Source: Azospirillum sp. (GTDB taxonomy: Bacteria > Pseudomonadota > Alphaproteobacteria > Azospirillales > Azospirillaceae). Taken from it: 40,556 bases of DNA. Position numbers and translations under genes: made by a program. The DNA is taken from the NCBI GenBank assembly GCA_027483805.1, contig JAIXTS010000258.1, forward strand, positions 1-40,556. Reading direction: 5' to 3'. Shown one piece after another: positions 35,101-40,556 of this stretch (position 1 is its first letter; each line of letters opens with the position of its first letter). The notes under the pieces are model-generated. The model saw only the letters and a program-made list of their open reading frames with translations. It did not search any database and had not been told where the DNA came from.

Positions 35101-36987
35101 GCGGCCGCGGCCCAACCGGGTGCAAAGGACGCCAGGGACGCCTGGGGCCGCGACGGGCTGCATTTCGCTGCCTGGACCGGAACGGCCCAGGACGTGAAGA
35201 CGCTTCTCGATGCGGGTTTCGACGCGAACGCACGAACCGTGTGGCAATCCACGCCTGCCCATTTCGCGGCCCATGCCCGTGCCGCCGACCGGTTGGACGC
35301 CCTTGCACGCGGTGGGGCGGACATGGATGCCACCGATCTGCTGGGCGTTTCACCATCCATCATCCAGACCGTTGCCGCGGCCCGGGATCTGCCGCAGATG
35401 GCCCAGTACAAGGCATCACCGGTGGTGGAGGCGTTCAGCCTGCCTGATGTCGAACTGGGCCAGGACTCCATCCGGCGATATGCCGACCTGGTGGAGCGCT
35501 CGGAGAATGCCAATCTGCGGGAGGTCGACGGTGGCGATCCCCGTACTGCAAGGCCCCTGGTCCTCATGCAGGTCAAGTCGTCGGACGGCCACGGGTTCGC
35601 CTATGGCGAATCCGCCACGGAAATTACCAGGGCCCTGAAAGGTACGCGGTTTCCGTTCCGCAAAGCTCCCGGAGGGGCCGGCGACGGGTTGGTTGTTTCC
35701 CTGTCGGCTGTGGATCATCTCCAGTCCAAAACCGGACGGGTCATCGATGTGATACAGCACGATGACGACCGCAAGCGGGAGCATGGGTGGCGCCAGGCGC
35801 TCGATCGCGCATTGCGACCGGCCTTGAAGGCCGCAATCCCAACCGGAATCGCAGCTTCCCTGGCTGGGATCGGCCTGTGGGCGCTCCACGAAAGCGGCGC
35901 GGTCCAATTTCGCCTGCCGACAAAGGAGGCGGCGGAAGCGGCATCAAGCACGCTGCTGGTCGCGGCGACCGGGCTTGCCGATGCCGACCGTCTGAAAACA
36001 ATCGCGTCGGAACTTGATCCTTCTCCGGCCAGGATCGGCTTGGCCCGGGCCGGGACCGACGGTGCTGCCCTGGTTCTGGCGCTGAGTTTCGAGAGCGCGC
36101 AGGATGCGGGCTTGGCCGCAGCCGAGCTGCACAAACGAGGAGTCCAGAGCCGAACGCTGGGTGCGGAAGATGCGAGCCGCGCATTTCCTCAGCGCGAACC
36201 GGTCGCGGCGGTGCAGCCACCCGAACAGTCCAGGGGCCCGGAGTTGCCGGCGCTGACGACACGTCAGATCGACCGCATCGCCGCCGCGCATCGGATCGCC
36301 GATGTGCCCCTCGATGAAGGCTGGGCGAATTCGCTGGAGGGGCGGCGGCAAGCCTTCAAGCTGGCGAGGGACACGTTCCAGCGCCAGGATACACCACCGG
36401 CCCCGAAGCTCCCGATCTCCCCTGCCCCCACGGTTGCCGATGCCACCGCAAAGGCATCGACGCCGCATCCTGCCGCAGAGCGCCAGGACGGGAGCCCTCC
36501 CCCCACTCCCCAGTTGGTCTCGCCGCCGGCTCCGCAGACCCGGATTGATACAAGTCGGCCGGCACCCTCCGTCGAAGAGGGCGAAACCGGGTCAGCCACG
36601 CCGGCCCAACGCGCAGCGCTTCCGCCGGCCGACAGGCGGACCCTTGGCATCGGCGCGATCGGCGGCGCGATTTCCGGTGCAATCTCCGGCGCCATCGCTT
36701 CCCAGTTCCGGGACGGCGGTATGGATGCCACCCTGCCGATGGAGCTGCAGCCGGTTTTGCTGGCAGACGGCAGCAAGGGCACGCGAGCGACTGCGGTGTC
36801 GGCGTTGAAGGCGATGACGCCTGATGTCATCGCACGTCGCGAAGCAGTCACAAGAGCCCTTGTGGCCAGCCCCACGACGACGACGGAGGTGGCCGCATCG
36901 GCCAAACGGGGCCTCGCCGCAATCGCTGAAGCGTCGGGGCGACCCGCACGCGGCCGCGGAGGCAACAACAGAGGGGTGGAGCGGTAA
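32161..36987 (+). CDS. Large zincin/ankyrin protein with hydrophobic and glycine-zipper segments (1608 aa)
   Basis: ATG 32161 overlaps the giant gene's stop (ATGA) and has GGAG seven bases upstream. A zincin lies near the N-terminus: HEAWH at 161-165 and the E-x-x-A-Y-A-F third-ligand pattern at 214-220. It matches the two zincins of the giant protein in signature but is more diverged. The middle has a hydrophobic stretch (FPFLPIGAGLAVAAAGTG). Ankyrin-like repeats lie at about 996-1062 (GLHFAAWTGTAQDVKTLLDAG). A possible membrane segment lies at about 1224-1245 (AIPTGIAASLAGIGLWAL). A Pro-rich linker precedes a glycine zipper at about 1495-1516 (GAIGGAISGAISGAIAS). [FY]-S-[VI]-G motifs occur at 46-49 and 308-311. 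No signal peptide. It looks like a second element-borne effector, perhaps membrane-active in the recipient. That function is a guess from sequence features. Confidence 0.8.
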   Translation: MSISDPRDQWSTPVSADLDDVEAARILAGWTPTSVLGPLPPAAAFFSVGRSPIQSDATAHIDRISWVGLAPTLVAGFRPDGIERRQAFRAALENIGRKVMPVESEAGAVAIADHVWSLEGQNEVVPAGGITTPFLNRVGDVRWQPVVALATSLRPDGVLVHEAWHVHNRAGRIPPEVSDDLKQAAKRDPALFDKFGVTAGYGHLVRDEAYLAEELGAYAFEALVRTADGDKGRTVSDTLLLGRGLPLRSPLIRDLPGSYARVFEELLYGDRALLPADPVAALRPFRQDLLSDRTILRKSLPSRDIVSYSIGRGGRGRRPLTYPILEGIFTDPADGSVSTIVSTAAGARETRSGYADREEAREALANQYGSLIFWPSSRGPQFRVEPPRPDMRELRWHNPVPDPGNPNLVQWDASITGTALDGAGYRLSHDARTRQASLHFITPSGNQRWVADMFNRRDPVEARDRALPEMRQHLDSLVARLAHTRTRMEPSKVGVQFRARVADVQPGLSSNLNSTPTANGAAAMIFDASSHPFVKPAGHLARAIQVMHQQKVPVPPELLRASQEVVSRTLSLYDGPSPALEQETAGWIGKALEVRLPPGIPQEALVALKEMKDSMPPGTLAPAGQANALAMTTAPGAAEKASFPFLPIGAGLAVAAAGTGIAGSESGRELGLSALDRLADIAGMAPDPSRDLVGFASWYLDKGLDALKETGAGIGDQVGQWLGTKAPSFSEDPIGYLGWQADQLKGYFQGADGAAANATDWSALVGENLGLSPGGDSFAEMLGQARAGQDLPTVSDLLDQLGTSATETLDAMAGSIADLRPQDLIPASPPTDLSLPLPADIPHVFPPTNGTDFLDGLVPGVQRLADSLREAGTAELAIGTGPKASFLGKLVEQAGSFWDQAVSFVKDLLPDLSNAPLDKLSDIATDPSTLDQAFTGLTQFAHSAVQIATSVQFSTGHGNSGTSAPEVKALLDKFGTPELAAAAAQPGAKDARDAWGRDGLHFAAWTGTAQDVKTLLDAGFDANARTVWQSTPAHFAAHARAADRLDALARGGADMDATDLLGVSPSIIQTVAAARDLPQMAQYKASPVVEAFSLPDVELGQDSIRRYADLVERSENANLREVDGGDPRTARPLVLMQVKSSDGHGFAYGESATEITRALKGTRFPFRKAPGGAGDGLVVSLSAVDHLQSKTGRVIDVIQHDDDRKREHGWRQALDRALRPALKAAIPTGIAASLAGIGLWALHESGAVQFRLPTKEAAEAASSTLLVAATGLADADRLKTIASELDPSPARIGLARAGTDGAALVLALSFESAQDAGLAAAELHKRGVQSRTLGAEDASRAFPQREPVAAVQPPEQSRGPELPALTTRQIDRIAAAHRIADVPLDEGWANSLEGRRQAFKLARDTFQRQDTPPAPKLPISPAPTVADATAKASTPHPAAERQDGSPPPTPQLVSPPAPQTRIDTSRPAPSVEEGETGSATPAQRAALPPADRRTLGIGAIGGAISGAISGAIASQFRDGGMDATLPMELQPVLLADGSKGTRATAVSALKAMTPDVIARREAVTRALVASPTTTTEVAASAKRGLAAIAEASGRPARGRGGNNRGVER
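33718..33732 (+). promoter_or_regulatory. Internal ribosome site and ATG within the zincin/ankyrin gene
   Basis: GGAG (33718-33721) lies eight bases before the in-frame ATG 33730 (Met524), after a polar linker (QPGLSSNLNSTPTANGAAA). Initiation would give a 1085-residue form without the zincin. The spacing equals that of the internal site in the giant gene and of the start at 36990. Confidence 0.35.
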
Positions 36988-36989
36988 AG

Positions 36990-37379
36990 ATGGCTGGTGT
37001 TGCGGACGGTTCGACCTTGAAACTTATCGTCGACAAGCTGGGCACGACCGCGCCCGCGACACTGGCGGCGGCGCTGGTAAAAGCATGGGGCATGCGCCGC
37101 AACGCCGATCCGTCGAAGTTTCCGGCCGACATCCTGGCCCTGTCGGTGGCCCATGCCGGCACCCTCGGCTCGGCATCGGGTCCGTTGCTGTCCTGGTCGC
37201 AATCGGCTCAGGCCCTGCACCGGTCTATCGTCGACGGCTCCGGGAGCGGGTTTCAGGGGGCGGAGCGAAAATTCGCCTCCATGCTGCCTGACCTGGTCGC
37301 CCTGTCGAATGCGGAATTCCGAGGTGCCGGCATGCCATCGGGCCGGCGTCTTCAGGGAGGCGCAGGCCTCGACCGCTAG
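36990..37379 (+). CDS. Small conserved-looking protein between the zincin/ankyrin gene and the coupling protein (129 aa)
   Basis: It starts 2 bp after the preceding stop, with GGAG eight bases upstream of ATG 36990, so it is surely in the same operon. The 129 residues are mostly helical and Ala/Leu-rich (APATLAAALVKAWGMRR, FPADILALSVAHAGTLG). There is no cysteine, signal peptide or clear membrane span. I do not recognise a family. Its place just before a T4SS coupling protein suggests an adaptor or chaperone that brings substrates to the coupling protein, as small partner proteins do in other T4SSs. That is inference from position alone. Confidence 0.65.
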   Translation: MAGVADGSTLKLIVDKLGTTAPATLAAALVKAWGMRRNADPSKFPADILALSVAHAGTLGSASGPLLSWSQSAQALHRSIVDGSGSGFQGAERKFASMLPDLVALSNAEFRGAGMPSGRRLQGGAGLDR

Positions 37380-37485
37380 GATGGCTTCCGGTCAGCGAAG
37401 ACGCTCCGGCTACGGCGCTCGCTGACGTGCAAACCGGCAAGCGGCCTACGATGTTCCGTGCGAAGTTAATTTGCCGGAGCCAGTC

Positions 37486-40005
37486 ATGTCGGTGGAACTC
37501 GAGCCCGAACGTCGAAAGGCGATACAATGGAACGTCATGGCGGCCCTGGCTGGACTGCTGTTCCTGATCGTCACCCTCGCATTGGCCTGGCCGCTGATGC
37601 GCCTGACGGGATCCGTGCCGGCGGGAGGCGTGCTCTTCGACCCGTCCTGGCAGCCGGGTTTCTCCAAGCGCTGGGTTGATGAAACGGCACGCTTCATCAC
37701 CAATGGGCTTTTCCGGCATGCCGGAGAATGGCTTCCCGCTCTCTGGCATGAGCTGGTCGCCCATCCGGTCGCAGCCGGCAAACCTCCACACTGGACGATT
37801 TTCCTGGCCTTCGGTGTCGGCCTGGCCGCATCGGCCCCATTGGTTCGATCCAATCCATATGAATTGCACCACAAAAGCCAGGGTTCGGCGCGGTTCGCGG
37901 AAGAACGGGACCTGGAACGCAACAAGCTGCTCGGATATGCCGGATTCATCCTGGGGCGCTTCAAGGGGCGCCTGATCAGATTGCCGCAGATGACCAGCGT
38001 CATCCTGATCGCCCCTCCTGGTGCGGGAAAGTCGGCCGGAATCATGATACCCTGCCTTCTTGCGGCCTGGTTGGAGTGGATGCCGGTGTGCGGTTCGGAG
38101 GCCCTTGGCAAAGCCATTGGCCGTCACAATCGATGGCCGGCCACTGTCTCCAAGAATAGTCCTGGCAAGATTGTACGCCGGCCGACTTGGGTAGTGAACG
38201 ATCCGAAGGGCGAGCTGGAACGCAAGACCAGCAAGGCGATGCAGGCAAAAGGCTACGACGCGCGTAAACTGGCGTTCTCCGATCTCAACGGTTCACGCTG
38301 GAACCCGATCGGCCTTGATGCCTTGCCGGGCGGCCTTCGGACGGTGAAGCTGCGCCAACGGGCCTTGGCTGGTCTCGCCCAGGTCTACGACCAACCTGCC
38401 CGAGCCTTGGCCGACATCATGGCCAGAGTCCGGGACAGCACCAAATGGCATTCGGAGCTTGCTACCGATCCGACTTTGAACGGTCGAGCGCCGCTGAAGG
38501 CGGAGATCGCACAGTTGGAGCTCGCCTCTTTGCGCTTCGGGCGGTCCCCGGTGCGCGAGCTTCTGCATGCCTTGCTCGGGCCCCTTGAAGAGCTGTTCGC
38601 TCTTCAGGCTCGACGAGAGCAATATGTGCGCCGGCTCGCGGTAATGGCGATCGATGAGAAAATCGAGCCGCATTGGAGAGATAAGGGCCGGGCGGCGCTG
38701 GTGGGCGGCCTTCTGTTTACGATCTACCGGTGCGAGATGCATCCGGAGCATGGTGAGCCGTCGATAGGCCAATTCATCGATTTTCTCACCGAGGGCACGA
38801 CATCGACGATCAGCGGTCAAGACGGAATGGGCGGTGATCCCGATGGGGGTGAAGAGTCCGACGGAAACCAGAAAATGCTCCAGGAGTGGCTGGCCGAGGC
38901 CATGCGTGACGGTCATCCCGCTCGCGTCATCACCGAATTCTCATCCTTGCTCCGCACGCCGAGCAAGGAAAGGGGATCGATCATCAGCACGATGGATGGC
39001 GGCGTTGACATCTTCAAGAACCCGACCGTTCGCCGGACAACCAGCGCGTCGGATTTCGCCCTGGACGATATGCGCTTCAGTTCCAAGCCGCTTGCGATCT
39101 ATCTGGTGACGCCGCTGGAGGAGGCCGTCTCCATGGGACGTGTCGTCGGCATGTTCTTCGAGTCTTCGGCGGCCCGAATGATTAGCCAGGAGGAAAAGGA
39201 CATCGAGACCAAGGGCCGCCCGATCTGCTACGGCGCCGACGAATTCTGGACCCTGCCGGCGGGCATGGAATCCCTCATGCAAATCCCTGCCTTGGGCCGT
39301 GGCCAAGAGGTCGGGCTTTTGCTGATCGGACAGAGCTATGGCCAGATCGCCATTAAGATCAATAGGGACGCCGTTGATGTCTTGAAGGGTGCGACAGCGG
39401 CGAAAGTTGTTTTGCAGCAGAACGACTTGGATACAGCCAAGCAGGTTTCGGATGCCATTGGCAACCGCACGGTCCAAAACCCCAGCGAGACCACCCAAGA
39501 GGGAGGAGCGGATTTCAAGAGCATATTCCAGAAATCCGTCAACCGCTCATGGACTGGCCAGCCGCTGATAACCGCACAGAGGCTGATGAGCTTGAAGGTC
39601 ATGAAGGAACAGGTCGTCCTGGTCCAGGGGATGACCGATCGTCCGGTCTTGTGCGAAACGCCGGCATGGTTCACCGACCCCGGCATGAGGGCACAGATGG
39701 CAGGCAAATCGAAATCGGTGTTCTCCAGCGTCCTCAGCCGGATAGGAGCCGCGTCGCTGGCGCGCTTGGGGCTCTGGAAGCCACCCGCGGAAGAAGCCAC
39801 CGAGGAGGATTCATTCCGCAAGGCAGCCAACGCTTCCATCGAGGCGGCCGGCCAGCAATTCGCGGAGAAATCCCAGACGATCACGAACCTCGCGGGCCCG
39901 GTTCCTGCCAGCGCCATCAAGCCGCCGGCGGCGGAGCATCAACCCATGACCGCGGAGGAAGCACGCCGGCTAATGCTGGGCGGGGAGGACAAGCGGGCGG
40001 CCTAA
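37486..40005 (+). CDS. virD4: VirD4/TraG-family type IV secretion coupling protein
   Basis: The product has 839 residues. ATG 37486 has GGAG six bases upstream; an in-frame TTG at 37471 is a weaker option. Two N-terminal membrane segments (about 17-40 and 104-125) anchor it in the inner membrane. The cytosolic motor has Walker A APPGAGKSAG (Lys182), the family motif VVNDPKGEL (236-244), Walker B GADEFW (Asp585, Glu586) and the following GRGQEVGLLLIGQSYGQI block. Coupling proteins are hexameric ATPases that recruit relaxase-DNA and protein substrates to the T4SS channel. An acidic insert (GMGGDPDGGEESDGN) sits mid-protein. It is the last gene of the cassette, and no relaxase or VirB genes lie in the window. 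The natural substrates may include the giant upstream proteins. Confidence 0.92.
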   Translation: MSVELEPERRKAIQWNVMAALAGLLFLIVTLALAWPLMRLTGSVPAGGVLFDPSWQPGFSKRWVDETARFITNGLFRHAGEWLPALWHELVAHPVAAGKPPHWTIFLAFGVGLAASAPLVRSNPYELHHKSQGSARFAEERDLERNKLLGYAGFILGRFKGRLIRLPQMTSVILIAPPGAGKSAGIMIPCLLAAWLEWMPVCGSEALGKAIGRHNRWPATVSKNSPGKIVRRPTWVVNDPKGELERKTSKAMQAKGYDARKLAFSDLNGSRWNPIGLDALPGGLRTVKLRQRALAGLAQVYDQPARALADIMARVRDSTKWHSELATDPTLNGRAPLKAEIAQLELASLRFGRSPVRELLHALLGPLEELFALQARREQYVRRLAVMAIDEKIEPHWRDKGRAALVGGLLFTIYRCEMHPEHGEPSIGQFIDFLTEGTTSTISGQDGMGGDPDGGEESDGNQKMLQEWLAEAMRDGHPARVITEFSSLLRTPSKERGSIISTMDGGVDIFKNPTVRRTTSASDFALDDMRFSSKPLAIYLVTPLEEAVSMGRVVGMFFESSAARMISQEEKDIETKGRPICYGADEFWTLPAGMESLMQIPALGRGQEVGLLLIGQSYGQIAIKINRDAVDVLKGATAAKVVLQQNDLDTAKQVSDAIGNRTVQNPSETTQEGGADFKSIFQKSVNRSWTGQPLITAQRLMSLKVMKEQVVLVQGMTDRPVLCETPAWFTDPGMRAQMAGKSKSVFSSVLSRIGAASLARLGLWKPPAEEATEEDSFRKAANASIEAAGQQFAEKSQTITNLAGPVPASAIKPPAAEHQPMTAEEARRLMLGGEDKRAA

Positions 40006-40138
40006 CCGTTCGGCGTCCTGCAATTCGGAGATATCGCCAGAGCGTCCCTGTTCAAATCAAACACCACACCGGCTGCATTTTGAGACGGCTTTGCGCCTCC
40101 ATTACGGTCGTACCAGCGCTCTGGTGCATGTCTAGTCA

Positions 40139-40271
40139 GCGGACATTGGGAAAGACGTTTTGTCCGGAAAGCCGTCCGACAAACAATTTGTCCGGATTGC
40201 CATTGCGGACGCTGATTTCCGGACAGCCATCGAGTTGACCGCCAAACGACGGTTTGGCGGACATATTGGTG
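40139..40271. repeat. Cluster of short GTCCG/CGGAC repeats in the convergent intergenic region
   Basis: TTTGTCCGGA occurs at 40159-40168 and 40187-40196, and its inverse TCCGGACA at 40218-40225. GCGGACAT precedes T-rich/GG sequence at 40139 and again at 40258. Spacing is about 28-30 bases but orientation changes. It may be a remnant of a small mobile or extragenic repeat element. The rest of 40006-40301 holds no gene that I can see. Confidence 0.4.
40239..40260. terminator. Perfect 9-bp hairpin between convergent genes
   Basis: CCGCCAAAC and GTTTGGCGG pair around a GACG loop. It lies between the converging coupling-protein and cas6-like genes, a natural place for a two-way terminator. No T-run follows on either strand, so factor-independent termination is uncertain. 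Confidence 0.35.
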
Positions 40272-40301
40272 GCGACGCGAAGACGCCACTACGCCGGTCG
40301 A

Positions 40302-40556
40302 TCATCCACCGCCCGTCACCACCGCGTACCGCCCCAGCCCCTGGGCCGTGTGGCTGCCTGCGTGGCAGGTTTCGCCAAGGCACAGCAGGGGCCACAGCGC
40401 GGCAAGGTCGCCGGACAGGGGCAGGTCGCCGATCAGTCCGCCCATGGGCAGGGGGCCGTGATCCTGCCGGGCGGAACCGCGCTGCCATTGGATGGGCCTC
40501 AACCCGCCCGTATCGACAGACAGGGCGGCGGCATGGTCGCGCAACGCGGCCCAGTC
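40302..40556 (-). CDS. cas6: Cas6-like CRISPR RNA-processing endoribonuclease, C-terminal end (5' part outside window)
   Basis: The frame is open from the right edge to the TGA at 40302-40304, showing the last 84 residues. They read LRPIQWQRGSARQDHGP, MGGLIGDLPLSGDLAAL, PLLCLGETCHAGSHTAQG and LGRY. The layout is that of the C-terminal RAMP half of the Cas6 family found with type I and III systems: GG-hhG-hxhxG, then LxxLxLGxxxHxGxxTxxGLGRY. The glycine-rich loop GSHTAQGLG matches the family's RNA-binding loop. Cas6 cuts pre-crRNA within repeats. The N-terminal half is outside the window, so the subtype cannot be told. Confidence 0.72.
   Translation of the reverse strand, partial: DWAALRDHAAALSVDTGGLRPIQWQRGSARQDHGPLPMGGLIGDLPLSGDLAALWPLLCLGETCHAGSHTAQGLGRYAVVTGGG

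Noticed and set aside
37380-37485. Short plus-strand frame and imperfect hairpin between the small gene and virD4
   Set aside because: The frame is a tail of a shadow, and the hairpin has a 6-bp outer stem with a long loop and no T-run, so neither is a supported feature.
40139-40260. Possible CRISPR array next to the cas6-like gene
   Set aside because: Repeats are only 8-10 bases and change orientation, with no constant 25-40-base repeat and spacer pattern.

Overview
The window is high-GC DNA that reads like an alphaproteobacterium, probably of the Azospirillum/Rhodospirillales type. The evidence is codon usage, an imuA-imuB-dnaE2 operon behind a GTTC-N7-GTTC LexA box, and a large RTX protein whose C-terminal 41-residue repeats resemble those of secreted proteins in that group. 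Taxonomy is inferred from these features only. Whether this is chromosome, chromid or plasmid cannot be told. No tRNA or rRNA was seen.

Left part (1-4150). A minus-strand gene runs off the left edge. It encodes a STAND-type conflict protein with a purine-nucleoside-phosphorylase-like N-terminal domain, a NACHT NTPase, pentapeptide repeats and WD40 repeats. Behind it lies wreckage: the 3' part of an IS1595-family transposase joined in frame to a scrap of a DUF262 (GmrSD-type restriction) gene. This looks like a decayed defence locus.

Middle left (4154-13535). A plus-strand gene encodes a 1106-residue secreted RTX/M10 metalloprotease with its RTX block in front of the peptidase, followed by a small zinc-ribbon gene. 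The SOS mutasome imuA-imuB-dnaE2 is on the minus strand with overlapping genes and a LexA box in its promoter. A broken minus-strand coding remnant (13254-13535) lies just beyond it.

Right part (13826-40005). Four co-directional, tightly packed genes make up about 65 percent of the window. The first is an 18.3-kb gene for a 6112-residue polyvalent protein: zincin, N6-adenine methylase, SF2 helicase, AAA+ ATPase, long uncharacterised middle, possible ADP-ribosyltransferase-like region, linker, second zincin. It overlaps by 4 bp a 1608-residue protein with a third zincin, ankyrin-like repeats and hydrophobic/glycine-zipper segments. A 129-residue protein follows 2 bp later, then a VirD4/TraG-type coupling protein. 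Polyvalent proteins of this kind are known from phages and conjugative elements, where they are thought to enter the recipient with the DNA. The coupling protein fits that reading, but no relaxase, pilus or channel genes are visible. The most interesting features are the duplicated zincin module, a short recurring [FY]-S-[LVI]-G motif near domain borders, and in-frame Shine-Dalgarno/ATG sites inside the two giant genes.

Right edge (40006-40556). A convergent intergenic stretch with a perfect hairpin and short repeats is followed by the C-terminal end of a minus-strand Cas6-like gene, so a CRISPR-Cas locus probably continues to the right. The giant cassette therefore sits between defence genes or their remains on both sides.
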